Shown: in pieces, positions 8,815 to 18,575 of the stretch
Layout: the number at the start of each line of letters is the position of its first letter
How positions within the stretch are numbered: the stretch's first letter is position 1
From: Candidatus Gastranaerophilales bacterium
GTDB lineage: Bacteria; Cyanobacteriota; Vampirovibrionia; Gastranaerophilales; Gastranaerophilaceae
NCBI GenBank assembly: GCA_944327255.1
Contig: CALVHA010000012.1
Location: 1 to 64,000, forward strand
Length of the DNA: 64,000 nt
Direction: 5' to 3'
The notes under the pieces: model-generated
Seen by the model: the letters and a program-made list of their open reading frames with translations, nothing else
The model's database searches: none
Told to the model about the DNA's origin: nothing
Program-made: the position numbers and the translations under genes

Positions 8815-9144
8815 ATGGGTATTCTCACAGATACAATCAGATTGCATCAACTGCACGGTCAGAAACTAGATCTGCAATTTAAAATACAGCAGATTACAAT
8901 GACCAAAATGGGATTAACTCATTCTTGTAATGATTTGATTAAAGTTGGGACTGATTATGATCCTGAATCTCCTGTTATGAAAACTCTTCAACAACGACAG
9001 CAAAAATTAAAGCTGTTGGAAGAGAAGTTAAATCATGAAATGCAAGAATATCAAATCCAGCTGGAAATGGTTGAGGCAGAATATGGAGCCTGCAAACAAC
9101 GATTATCACAAAGTATTAGAGAAGAATTTAGCTATTCATTATAA
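8815..9144 (+). CDS. Small coiled-coil hypothetical protein
   Basis: 109 residues, nearly all helix. Two heptad-rich arms (TLQQRQQKLKLLEEKLNHEM and LEMVEAEYGACKQRL) are separated from an N-terminal helix by a short loop (VGTDYDPESP). The C-terminus, SQSIREEFSYSL, resembles the C-termini of the proteins at 6074 (KNIESTFKTF) and 29979 (SNIKNDFTYG). AAAGGAAG precedes the ATG. It is the last gene of the 6.1-9.1 kb run and is followed by a terminator. A helical structural or chaperone-like role is possible but unproven. Confidence 0.75.
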   Translation: MGILTDTIRLHQLHGQKLDLQFKIQQITMTKMGLTHSCNDLIKVGTDYDPESPVMKTLQQRQQKLKLLEEKLNHEMQEYQIQLEMVEAEYGACKQRLSQSIREEFSYSL

Positions 9145-9178
9145 AGAATGCGAACATCACTGATTCGCATTCTTTTAT
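9143..9178 (+). terminator. Rho-independent terminator
   Basis: The 12-base-pair stem AAAGAATGCGAA / TTCGCATTCTTT, with a 9-base loop, starts at the stop codon of the small coiled-coil gene and runs into TTTTATTT. Confidence 0.8.
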
Positions 9179-9185
9179 TTATAAT

Positions 9186-9210
9186 ATAAAAAATAACACC
9201 CTTCTGGGTG
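9186..9210 (-). terminator. Terminator for the minus-strand gene
   Basis: Read on the minus strand, CACCC-AGAA-GGGTG is followed by TTATTTTTT, a few tens of bases after the stop of the 104-residue gene at 9237-9551. Confidence 0.6.
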
Positions 9211-9236
9211 CTACCTTTTTATGGAGGATAATCTTT

Positions 9237-9551
9237 TTATTCTATATCAAGATTATCAGTGGCTTGAAGCTGTTTTTTCTTTAAATTGTGCATTACTGCA
9301 TCAACAAGAAGTTCATAGGATTTCATATTCTCGATATTCGGGAATTCTTCCTTTAATTGTTCTCTGACCATTGCTTCCAGCCTACGTTCGTCAGAATTTA
9401 CCTGAAGTTCTTCAACTCCGCTTATCATTTTAATGTAATCGGTAGATTTTTTATTTGCTGTATGATTGGCATAATTCAACCATCTTAATTTCGGGCTAAT
9501 TGAGTCGTTTAATTTTTTTACGATTTTAAGGTTTTTCAATCGGTCTAACAT
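9237..9551 (-). CDS. Small hypothetical protein
   Basis: 104 residues, unrecognised, predicted mostly helical and charged (MLDRLKNLKIVKKLNDSISP; ERRLEAMVREQLKEEFPNIE). AGAGG lies just before the ATG. It lies downstream of glyS on the same strand with a 114-base gap and has its own terminator. There is no signal peptide or membrane segment. Confidence 0.7.
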   Translation of the reverse strand: MLDRLKNLKIVKKLNDSISPKLRWLNYANHTANKKSTDYIKMISGVEELQVNSDERRLEAMVREQLKEEFPNIENMKSYELLVDAVMHNLKKKQLQATDNLDIE

Positions 9552-9665
9552 ATCTACCTCTACGTTTGATTATTGTTTCTTACACTATTGTAAAGTATCC
9601 TGAAAAAAATAATTTACTTTTTTACAAAGAATGTTTACAATCTTTTACAAATCTTTGAAAGCTTG

Positions 9666-11723
9666 TTATAGCTTAGAAAAATCTGTGAGATTTTCGTATT
9701 TTTTCTTTAATAATGTTAACAATGCGAGTCTGTTTTCTTTGATTGTTTCATCTTTATCCATGACTAAAACATCTTCAAAGAATTTTTCAACAGAAGGATT
9801 GATTGCGATTAGCGATTCAAGATATTGTTTATAATCATCGCTTTCTTTAACCGTATTTATTTGTTCAAGAAGCATATTTTCTGCACTTACATTGAATAAA
9901 TTTTTATTAACGGATTTTTTTGAATCTTCTTTTAATATTCTTATAACCCTGTTAGCACATTCCATTAATGCAGGATTATTAAGAGTTTGAACTACGTCAA
10001 CTCTTTTTACATAATCTGCAAGATCTTCAAGCGGATTTTTGTTAGAAGCACAGGCCTCAAGAACGTTTTTAGAATATTTATCGGACAAGAAAATTATTAA
10101 TCTCTGAACCATAAATTCATTAACTTCTTCCAAAATTTTTCCTGAAAGTCTGTTTACACTTGAGCCCGCAATATTTTTGACTTTATCTATAACATTTCCT
10201 TCTACTGTTTTGATTGGAAGAAGAAGTAATGTTTTGATAATTAAATCATTTAAATTAACTTTAATTTTAGCATCGAGGATTGTTCTTATTATTCCTAATG
10301 CCGCTCTTCTTACTCCAAGCGGATCGGAGGAACCCGTAGGTTTTTTGCCTTCTGCAAAGACTGCACAAATAGTATCAAGTTTGTCTGCAATTCCGACAAT
10401 TTGTCCTTCAATACTTTTTGCAGTTTCGCTTTCCGCATTAAGTGGGAAGTAATGTTCTTTAATCCCATCGCAAACTCTTTTGTCTTCTCCTGCTACCCTT
10501 GCGTAATCTGCTCCGATGAAACCTTGAAGTTCAGTGAATTCAAATACAAGCTGAGTTGTTAAATCTGCTTTACATAAAAGAGCAGTACGTTCAATTGTTT
10601 TTGAATCAATATTTAAGGATTTAGCAATATCTTTAGATAATGTAATTATTCTCTGCGTTTTATCATAAACAGAGCCCATACCTTTTTGGAATGTAACGCC
10701 TTTAAGGTCTTCTACGTAATCTGCAAGAGGTTTTTTAGTATCTTCATTAAAGAAGAATACAGCATCATCAAGTCTTGCTTTAATAACTCTGACATTGCCA
10801 GCTTTAATATTTGTAAATTCATCGCCGATATAATTTGTCATGGTTATAAATTTGTTAATTAATTTGCCATCTTTATGGAGGGCAAAGTATCTTTGATGAA
10901 CGGCCATAACTGTTACTGTAACTTCTTCAGGGATCTCCAAATATTTAGGATCGAATTCACACACAGCAGGAACTGGATATTCCGTTATAAATGTAACTTC
11001 TTCAAGTAAATCATCCGTATAATAAGGAACTGCACCGAGTTTGTCTGCTTCCTCTCGTGCTTTTTCAATTATAATTCTACGTCTTTCATCCTGATCAACA
11101 ATTACACAGCAGTTGCGCATAATCTCTTTATAATCATCCGGATGTCCTATAATTACGTTTTGTTGTGCAAATCTGTGGCCTCTTGAAATATTTGAAGATT
11201 CTTTATCAATAATTTTTATTTTAACTTCTTCTTTATCAAGAATTGATACAATCCATCTTATCGGTCTGGAAAATTTTTCATCGTTATATCCCCAGCGCAT
11301 AAAGTGTGAGCCTTGAAGTTTTAAAACTATTGTAGGAACATTATCTTTAAGCAGTTCAACGATAGATTTCCCTTTTACGATTATTTTTGCATGAACATAA
11401 TTATCTTCTACATATAAATTCTGAGGTTCAACCCCATTTTTACGTGCAAATCCTTCTCCTGCTTTTGTAAGATTCCCGTTTTCGTCATAAGCGACTTTTG
11501 CAATAGGGCCTCTTACAATTTTTTCTTCATCTGCACTTTTTTCAACAAGGCCAGATATTATTACAGCAAGGCGTCTTGGCGTTGCATAAACATCAACTTT
11601 TTCAAAACCTACTTTATTATCATTCAAAAAATTGTTAAATCCTGTTTTTAACTGCTCTATAGCTTGCGGTATGAACTTATAAGGAAGTTCTTCTGTTCCG
11701 ATTTCCAATAAATATTTACTCAT
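9666..11723 (-). CDS. glyS: Glycine--tRNA ligase beta subunit
   Basis: Beta chain of the bacterial (alpha2beta2-type) glycyl-tRNA synthetase, which carries tRNA-binding and HD-like domains while the alpha chain (GlyQ) holds the catalytic core. 685 residues, normal length. The N-terminus MSKYLLEIGTEELPYKFIPQ is the classic GlyS start; further signatures are HFMRWGYNDEKFSRPIRWIV near residue 140 and ADKLDTICAVFAEGKKPTGSSDPLGVRR near residue 460. No glyQ gene lies in the window. It is divergent from the reductase gene at 11889. Confidence 0.96.
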   Translation of the reverse strand: MSKYLLEIGTEELPYKFIPQAIEQLKTGFNNFLNDNKVGFEKVDVYATPRRLAVIISGLVEKSADEEKIVRGPIAKVAYDENGNLTKAGEGFARKNGVEPQNLYVEDNYVHAKIIVKGKSIVELLKDNVPTIVLKLQGSHFMRWGYNDEKFSRPIRWIVSILDKEEVKIKIIDKESSNISRGHRFAQQNVIIGHPDDYKEIMRNCCVIVDQDERRRIIIEKAREEADKLGAVPYYTDDLLEEVTFITEYPVPAVCEFDPKYLEIPEEVTVTVMAVHQRYFALHKDGKLINKFITMTNYIGDEFTNIKAGNVRVIKARLDDAVFFFNEDTKKPLADYVEDLKGVTFQKGMGSVYDKTQRIITLSKDIAKSLNIDSKTIERTALLCKADLTTQLVFEFTELQGFIGADYARVAGEDKRVCDGIKEHYFPLNAESETAKSIEGQIVGIADKLDTICAVFAEGKKPTGSSDPLGVRRAALGIIRTILDAKIKVNLNDLIIKTLLLLPIKTVEGNVIDKVKNIAGSSVNRLSGKILEEVNEFMVQRLIIFLSDKYSKNVLEACASNKNPLEDLADYVKRVDVVQTLNNPALMECANRVIRILKEDSKKSVNKNLFNVSAENMLLEQINTVKESDDYKQYLESLIAINPSVEKFFEDVLVMDKDETIKENRLALLTLLKKKYENLTDFSKL

Positions 11724-11888
11724 TATCTCACCTTCCGTAAATCTGTATGTATCAAAATCTTATTAAAAACAAGCTTTATTTGCAAGTACATAAGACTCTC
11801 TCTCCTTGCTTTAATTTCCATTTTTCTACTTGCTTATTTTGATGTTTTAAATTATAATGTTTTTATTAAGTAATGAAGAGGAGAAAAG

Positions 11889-12728
11889 ATGGGATATAAA
11901 ATTTTAGCAAAAAAAGAAATTTGCCCTAATCAATACGAATTGACAATTGATGCCCCTTATGTTGTGAGAAATGCTAAAGCAGGTCAGTTTATAATTTTTC
12001 GAGCAGATAAAAACGGAGAACGTGTTCCATTGACTATTGCTGATGTTAATAAAGAAACCGGAGCTTTGACTATTGTGTTTATGGCTGTAGGGTATTCTAC
12101 AAAAAAATTAGCCGAGCTAAATGTTGGTGAGGAGATAGCTGATGTTGTGGGGCCTTTGGGTAAGCCTACAGATATTAAAAAATACGGAACTGTTGTTTGT
12201 CTCGCCGGCGGTTATGGTGCTGCTCCTTGTTACTTGATTGCTAAAGCTTTCAAAGAGGCTGGCAATAAGGTTTATATGATTATGGGGGCCAGAAATAAAG
12301 ATTTAATTTTCTGGGCTGATAAGATGAAGGATGCTTGTACAGAATTATTCATCACAACAGATGATGGTTCCTTAGGAGAAAAAGGTTTTGTAACAACTGT
12401 TCTTGATCGTTTAATGAATAATGAAAAAATAGATTATGCAATAGCTGTAGGTCCTATGCCAATGATGCGAGCTGTTGCTGAATTAACCCGTGATAAGGGT
12501 ATTTATACTGAAGCAAGTATGAACCCTATTATGGTTGATGGTACAGGTATGTGTGGAGCCTGCCGTGTTACTGTCGGTGGTGAAGTTAAATTCGCTTGTG
12601 TCGATGGTCCTGATTTTGATGCTCATAAAATAGATTTTGATGAAGTTATCAACAGAACCAGAATTTATAAGGACCAAGAGAAAAAACGTGATGAAAATTG
12701 TAATTTGCTAAAACAGGCAAATGTTTAA
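11889..12728 (+). CDS. NfnA/PyrK/SudB-like FAD- and [2Fe-2S]-containing reductase subunit
   Basis: Ferredoxin--NAD(P)H reductase-type electron-transfer flavoprotein, 279 residues. It has an FAD-binding domain (GERVPLTIAD near residue 55), an NAD(P)-binding domain (CLAGGYGAAPCYLIAKAF near residue 105) and a C-terminal [2Fe-2S] segment (GTGMCGACRVTVGGEVKFAC), the order seen in NfnA, the ferredoxin-NADP+ reductase subunit alpha and PyrK. It has no NfnB/GltA partner beside it. Instead it begins a co-oriented run with a small Cys protein and both ETF subunits, which suggests an electron path between NAD(P)H or ferredoxin and ETF. AAGAGGAG precedes the ATG. Confidence 0.85.
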   Translation: MGYKILAKKEICPNQYELTIDAPYVVRNAKAGQFIIFRADKNGERVPLTIADVNKETGALTIVFMAVGYSTKKLAELNVGEEIADVVGPLGKPTDIKKYGTVVCLAGGYGAAPCYLIAKAFKEAGNKVYMIMGARNKDLIFWADKMKDACTELFITTDDGSLGEKGFVTTVLDRLMNNEKIDYAIAVGPMPMMRAVAELTRDKGIYTEASMNPIMVDGTGMCGACRVTVGGEVKFACVDGPDFDAHKIDFDEVINRTRIYKDQEKKRDENCNLLKQANV

Positions 12729-12748
12729 GCTAATATAAAGGAGAAAAT

Positions 12749-12937
12749 ATGGCGGTAGATAAGAGAGAAATACCTTTTTGTCCATTAATGAGTGCAGGTT
12801 CTGATGTAGACATGGTTTGTACTCAGGAACGTTGCAGCTGGTATATTCCGACAATTAAGAAATGTTCGGTTTATATTATGGGCTTTAATGCATTGCTTGA
12901 TGCAAATTCAAAACAAATCCCTAAAAAACGTATTTAA
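12749..12937 (+). CDS. Small four-cysteine protein
   Basis: 62 residues with Cys at 11, 24, 29 and 39 (FCPLMSAGSDVDMVC, QERCSWY, KKCSVY). The spacing suits a metal or Fe-S site. It lies 20 bases after the NfnA-like gene with AAAGGAG before its ATG, and 17 bases before etfB, so it is almost certainly co-transcribed with them. Function unknown; a small electron carrier or assembly factor is a guess. Confidence 0.8.
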   Translation: MAVDKREIPFCPLMSAGSDVDMVCTQERCSWYIPTIKKCSVYIMGFNALLDANSKQIPKKRI

Positions 12938-12954
12938 TTAAAGAGTTTTAATAT

Positions 12955-13734
12955 ATGAAAATAGTATTGTGTGTTAAACAGGTTCCGGATACATCTGATA
13001 TCAAATGGACTGAAAATAACACAATTCAACGCGAAGGGCTGGAGAGTATAATTAATCCTTATGATGTTTATGCTTTAGAGTCCGTTTTGCGTTTAAAAAA
13101 TAAATATGATGTTAGTATTACTGCATTAACTATGGGGCCTGCACAAGCTGCCGATGTATTACGCCGAACACTTGCTGTCGGTGTTGATAGTGCTGTGTTA
13201 TTATCTGATAAAAAATTTTCTGGGGCTGATACTTATGCAACTGGCAAGACAATTGCGAAGGCTATTAGTGAAAAATTATCAGATTATGATTTAATAGTTT
13301 GTGGACAATTCGCTGTGGATGGGGATACTGCACAGACAGGACCAAGTATTGCTAATTTCCTTGATATTCCTCAGGTAACTTACGTAAAGGAAATTATTGA
13401 TTATGCTGATGGTTATTTAACGGTTTTAAGAGAGCTTGACGATCATTATGAAAAGATTAAAGTTCAACTGCCTGCACTTATTTGTGTTTTAAAAGATACA
13501 TTTGAACCTGTGCGTGCTACAATTAACGGTATTATTAGAGCTCAAAAGGCGGATATCATTACATATGGAATTGATGATTTGGGGATGGAACCGGCCGATG
13601 CTGGTTTGAAAGGGTCTCCAACATATGTAAGCAGAGCTTTCAGGGCTCCTCAAAAGAATGCCGAATGTAAATTTATATCTGATATTGAAGCGCTTGTAGA
13701 TGTTCTAAAAGAATGCGGAGGAACTGATGAATAA
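12955..13734 (+). CDS. etfB: Electron transfer flavoprotein beta subunit
   Basis: 259 residues with the FixA/EtfB fold (MKIVLCVKQVPDTSDIKW at the N-terminus; NPYDVYALESVLRLK; the GQFAVDGDTAQTGP segment near residue 120). EtfB pairs with EtfA to carry electrons between dehydrogenases and a membrane or bifurcating partner. The stop overlaps the etfA start by 8 bases, indicating translational coupling. No acyl-CoA or lactate dehydrogenase gene is adjacent. Confidence 0.95.
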   Translation: MKIVLCVKQVPDTSDIKWTENNTIQREGLESIINPYDVYALESVLRLKNKYDVSITALTMGPAQAADVLRRTLAVGVDSAVLLSDKKFSGADTYATGKTIAKAISEKLSDYDLIVCGQFAVDGDTAQTGPSIANFLDIPQVTYVKEIIDYADGYLTVLRELDDHYEKIKVQLPALICVLKDTFEPVRATINGIIRAQKADIITYGIDDLGMEPADAGLKGSPTYVSRAFRAPQKNAECKFISDIEALVDVLKECGGTDE

Positions 13735-14713
13735 AGGAATTTTAGTTTATGCAGAAGTAACCTCTGACTGTTATTTGCATACAGTTGTTTTTGAGCTTTC
13801 TAATAAGGCACTGGAGCTGTCTGCCAAGCTTGATAATGCTCCTGTTATGGCTCTTTTATTAATAAAACCAGATTTAATAAATGAATATAAGGAGGCTTTT
13901 CAAAAAAGCGGATTCGATAAGGTTTTTTATGTTGTTGATGAACGTTTTTCTAAATATACTACTGACTTGTTTGCAACGGCTGCTATTCAGGCTATAGAAC
14001 AGATTAATCCGGAAATTATGTTAATAGGTGCAACCTGTCAAGGACGGGATTTGGCCCCGAGGATTTCTACTGCATTGCATACTGGGTTAACTGCGGATTG
14101 TACTGGCTTAGATATTGATGAAAAAGGGAAATTTGCGGCAACTCGTCCGACTTTTGGGGGGCAGTTAATGGCGACGATTTTGTCTAAAAATTCCCCTCAA
14201 ATGGCAACTGTTCGCCCTAAAGTATTTAAGCCTTCTCCTATGGATGTTGTGAGAGATACGGCTTTTATAAAATTATCAGTCAATTTAACTAATTTTGTTT
14301 CTAGAACGGAAATTTTAGAATTGTCAAAAAAGATAGTTAACGAAATCAATACTCTGGATAGTGCTGAGATTATTGTTGCCGGAGGAAGAGGAATGAAAAA
14401 TTCTGAGGGATTTGGACTTATAAAACAACTGGCTGATAAATTGGGTGGGACAATTGCGGCTTCAAGGGTTGCCGTTGAGATGGGATTAGCTCCTCAAGAG
14501 ATTCAAATCGGACAGACAGGAAAAACTGTTTCCCCAAAATTATATATTGCCTGTGGTATTTCTGGTGCTCTTCAGCATACTATTGGAATGAATTGTTCTA
14601 AAAAAATTATTGCAATTAATACTGATAAAGATGCGCCTATTTTTGGAATATGTGATTACGGAATGATTGGAGACGCTTTTGAAATTATTCCGAAGCTGAT
14701 TAAAATGCTATAA
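13727..14713 (+). CDS. etfA: Electron transfer flavoprotein alpha subunit
   Basis: 328 residues with an N-terminal ETF domain (LIGATCQGRDLAPRISTALHTGLTADCTGLD) and the C-terminal FAD-binding motifs VAGGRGM, GQTGKTVSPKLYIACGISGA and the terminal DAFEIIPKLIKML. Overlap with etfB gives coupled expression. Whether this ETF is bifurcating cannot be decided by eye. Confidence 0.95.
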   Translation: MNKGILVYAEVTSDCYLHTVVFELSNKALELSAKLDNAPVMALLLIKPDLINEYKEAFQKSGFDKVFYVVDERFSKYTTDLFATAAIQAIEQINPEIMLIGATCQGRDLAPRISTALHTGLTADCTGLDIDEKGKFAATRPTFGGQLMATILSKNSPQMATVRPKVFKPSPMDVVRDTAFIKLSVNLTNFVSRTEILELSKKIVNEINTLDSAEIIVAGGRGMKNSEGFGLIKQLADKLGGTIAASRVAVEMGLAPQEIQIGQTGKTVSPKLYIACGISGALQHTIGMNCSKKIIAINTDKDAPIFGICDYGMIGDAFEIIPKLIKML

Positions 14714-14794
14714 GTTTTAGCTAATTTATAAATATTTAATCTGTTATAATGTTTGTTTAATTATAACCGCTTTATAACAAGGATAGATTTCTAT

Positions 14795-15876
<1,082 letters not shown>

Positions 15877-15888
15877 AAGGGATTTTAA

Positions 15889-16746
15889 ATGTTTAATACT
15901 GATGTAATATATGAAGTAGTAACTTTCTCTGTCGGAGATACTAAAGCAGGAACAAAAATGGGAAAGTTACAGCTAAAAAACACAGAAGATAGTTCAATTT
16001 TAAATTGTGTTCTCTGGGAAGAAACACTTAACAGATTTGACAGTAAGGTTTTTAGAACTGGGAATTTGGTTAAGCTTGTATCTGCTTCTTTTAATGAAAA
16101 ATTTAACAACTGTCTTGTCTCTGCTTTGGAGGTTGTTAAGGAAGCTAAGACTGGGTTGTCAGAAGCGGAGAGAGAACAATACTATGAAGCAATAATTGAC
16201 TATATTGATAAGATTCATGATGAAAAAATCAACACTTTTCTTATGAGATATTTTATGGAGCATAAGGAAAGAATAAAAATAATGCCTGCGGCGAAAGTTA
16301 TGCACCATAATTATATCGGCGGATTGCTGGTGCATACTTTAGAATGCTTGCAGTTCGCAGAAGCTAATATGGAAATGGCAGATTATAAATTTAATCGTGA
16401 TAATATTTTTGCGGCTTGCATATTGCATGATATAGGGAAAATATTTGAGTATACAATAGATCTGGAAACTGGTTTAATTGATTATGATGAAAATTTCCGT
16501 AAGGAATGGCTCTCTCATTCCCAATACGGGTTTTCCATTTGTATGAATGAAGGTTTTAAACCCGTTGCAAAAATGATAGCAGCACATCATGGCAGAAGTG
16601 ATTGGGGGGCTATTATTGATTTAGATCAAAAGGATTTAGAACCTGAACTGTATTTTATTCACCTTATCGACAACCTGTCTGCTAAGTTTGGTAAAATTAA
16701 TGTCGCAAAATTAGAAGATAAAGGAACTGCAAATTGTCAAAGTTAA
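15889..16746 (+). CDS. OB-fold plus HD-domain protein, YhaM-like 3'-5' exoribonuclease
   Basis: 285 residues. The first ~90 resemble an OB-fold nucleic-acid-binding domain (VGDTKAGTKMGKLQLKNTED). The rest is an HD domain with ordered metal ligands: HHNYIGGLLVHTLECL, ACILHDIGKIFEY and IAAHHGRSDWG. Family knowledge (YhaM/CBF1) points to a 3'-5' exonuclease acting on RNA or single-stranded DNA. Its 3' end overlaps the first thymidylate-kinase-like gene by 13 bases and it starts 12 bases after ilvC, so ilvC-HD-kinases may form one transcript. Confidence 0.85.
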   Translation: MFNTDVIYEVVTFSVGDTKAGTKMGKLQLKNTEDSSILNCVLWEETLNRFDSKVFRTGNLVKLVSASFNEKFNNCLVSALEVVKEAKTGLSEAEREQYYEAIIDYIDKIHDEKINTFLMRYFMEHKERIKIMPAAKVMHHNYIGGLLVHTLECLQFAEANMEMADYKFNRDNIFAACILHDIGKIFEYTIDLETGLIDYDENFRKEWLSHSQYGFSICMNEGFKPVAKMIAAHHGRSDWGAIIDLDQKDLEPELYFIHLIDNLSAKFGKINVAKLEDKGTANCQS

Positions 16747-17408
16747 ACGAAAAACATACATTGAAGGGAACACTTGTTTGTGTTGAGGGGATTGACGGCT
16801 CAGGAAAATCTACTCAACTTGCTCTTTTGCGTGATTGGCTGAAGAATAACGGTCAGGATGTAATTTTTACCGAGTGGAACTCTTCGGAGTTAATATCTCA
16901 AACCACTAAGCTTGCGAAGAAAAAAAATCTGCTTTCTCCGAGAACTTTTAGCCTTCTTCATGCTGTAGATTTTGCAGATAGAATGAAGCAGGTTATTGCA
17001 CCGGCTCTTAAAGCAGGTTTTATAGTGCTTGCTGACAGATATGCCTATACTGCTTTTGCTCGTGATGTTGCAAGAGGTGTTGATGCTAATTGGGTTAGAA
17101 ATGTTTATGACTTTGCAATCAAACCTGATTTGGCTCTTTATTTTGACATTGATCCTAAACTTTCGATGGAGAGAATTTGTTTTAATCGTGCACCAAAGTT
17201 TTACGAAGCAGGTATGGATTTGAAACTCAGTAACGATCCCTATGAAAGCTATATGATTTTTCAGGGTAGAGTTATAAAAGAATATCAAAAAATGGTTAAA
17301 GAATATGGACTTATTCAACTTGATGCAACAGATTCAATCCATTCTAAACAGGTTAAAATTAGAGAAATGCTTTGTGATATATTAAAGTCTAAAGGTATAA
17401 CAATCTAG
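16734..17408 (+). CDS. Thymidylate-kinase-like protein, copy 1
   Basis: 224 residues of the TMK-like P-loop kinase fold. The Walker A is GIDGSGKSTQ near residue 20, the DR motif is LADRYAYTAFARD near residue 97, and the PDLALYFDID strand follows. It is similar along its whole length to the next gene. The start is a TTG at 16734 with AAGGA upstream, overlapping the HD gene. One copy presumably phosphorylates dTMP; the DRYxYTA-ARDV-RG segment of both copies differs from the usual TMK version, so the substrate of either copy is uncertain. Confidence 0.85.
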   Translation: MSKLNEKHTLKGTLVCVEGIDGSGKSTQLALLRDWLKNNGQDVIFTEWNSSELISQTTKLAKKKNLLSPRTFSLLHAVDFADRMKQVIAPALKAGFIVLADRYAYTAFARDVARGVDANWVRNVYDFAIKPDLALYFDIDPKLSMERICFNRAPKFYEAGMDLKLSNDPYESYMIFQGRVIKEYQKMVKEYGLIQLDATDSIHSKQVKIREMLCDILKSKGITI

Positions 17409-17415
17409 GGAAATT

Positions 17416-18093
17416 ATGGTTAGAAAAAAATATAAAACTAAAAGCGGATATGAAGGTCTTCTTGTTGTGATAGAGGGAACGGACGGTTCAGGGAAATCTA
17501 CTCAGCTTGAGCTTTTGAAACGTTCGATTCAGGACAAGTCATATGGTGTAATGGTATCAGAATGGAAGACTTCAAGGCTTATTGCAAATGTTATTGATGA
17601 TGCAAAAGAACGTAATTTATTGAATGCTACAACATATAGCCTTTTATATGCTGCAGATTTTGCTGACAGGCTTGAAAATCAGATTATTCCTGCATTAAAA
17701 TCCGGCTTTATTGTTTTACTTGACAGATATTACTATACTGCGCTTGCAAGAGATGTTGTGAGAGGTCAGGATATTAACTGGGTTAAAAATTTGTATGATT
17801 ATGCTCCTGAGCCTGATTTAATTTTTTATCTTGATATGCCTGTTGATGTTTTGCTGAAACGTATAATCGGAACTACAGGTTTAAATTATTATGAAAGCGG
17901 GCGAGATGTCGGTTTTTCTACGGATTTTTATAAAAGTTTCAAAATATATCAGCAGAAATGTCTTGATGAATATAATAATATGAAGTCTGAATATAATTTT
18001 AAATCAATAGACGGAACTATGAGTATAGATGAAATTCATAAAATAATGAATGATGAAGTTCAAAAAATTCTTGATTCTGGAATTCTTGCTTAA
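17416..18093 (+). CDS. Thymidylate-kinase-like protein, copy 2
   Basis: 225 residues and a tandem paralogue of the previous gene, 7 bases downstream. The Walker A is GTDGSGKSTQ near residue 21, and the DR motif is LLDRYYYTALARDVVRG near residue 100. Both copies share the EWKTS/EWNSS strand and the YESY/YKSF C-terminal helix. Divergence between the copies suggests they are not redundant, possibly nucleotide specificity or a regulatory role. Confidence 0.85.
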   Translation: MVRKKYKTKSGYEGLLVVIEGTDGSGKSTQLELLKRSIQDKSYGVMVSEWKTSRLIANVIDDAKERNLLNATTYSLLYAADFADRLENQIIPALKSGFIVLLDRYYYTALARDVVRGQDINWVKNLYDYAPEPDLIFYLDMPVDVLLKRIIGTTGLNYYESGRDVGFSTDFYKSFKIYQQKCLDEYNNMKSEYNFKSIDGTMSIDEIHKIMNDEVQKILDSGILA

Positions 18094-18102
18094 TGTTATA
18101 TT

Positions 18103-18425
18103 TTATCTTAATTTAAGAAGTTCATTAATTGTTGCATATATAAATGCAAGCTCTTGATTAGTGAGTTTGCGCATACTAATAAGTATTTTATCTAATAGTT
18201 CATTATTGTTGTTAAAAAGAAATAAGTCCTGAATGTTTACCTGTAAAGCCTCTGCGATGTTTATAATATTTTTGGAGATGGAAAATGTGTTCCGTTTTCA
18301 ATTTTACAATAATGTTGAGGATCTATATCTGCTATTTCAGATAATATTTCTTGTGTAAGTTTTTTTTGTTTTCTTATGTAGCGGATTCTGTTCCCAAAAT
18401 CTTTCTTTAATTGTTTTTCATCCAT
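18103..18425 (-). pseudogene. XRE-family helix-turn-helix regulator, frameshifted
   Basis: Read on the minus strand, an ATG at 18425 opens a frame MDEKQLKKDFGNRIRYIRKQ continuing through KKLTQEILSEIADIDPQHYCKIENGTHFPSPK, a typical XRE/Cro helix-turn-helix, which then stops at once. After one extra A in the run of five (T-run at plus-strand 18269-18273) the frame continues NIINIAEALQVNIQDLF and on to LTNQELAFIYATINELLKLR, ending at 18103. The corrected protein has about 107 residues and is a plausible complete regulator. The break is therefore one missing base in a homopolymer, either a real lesion or a sequencing error. It is divergent from the glycan gene at 18576. Confidence 0.8.
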
Positions 18426-18575
18426 AATTCTTCTTTTTCATTTTACATATTATTAACCGCTCATAATAATGTTTAATCATGACAAGTTTTCCTTGACAAA
18501 TATGTTATTTTGTGACATGAATTATAGAACATTAATTGGAATTATCGAATAATATTCTATATGCTGGAGTAAATA

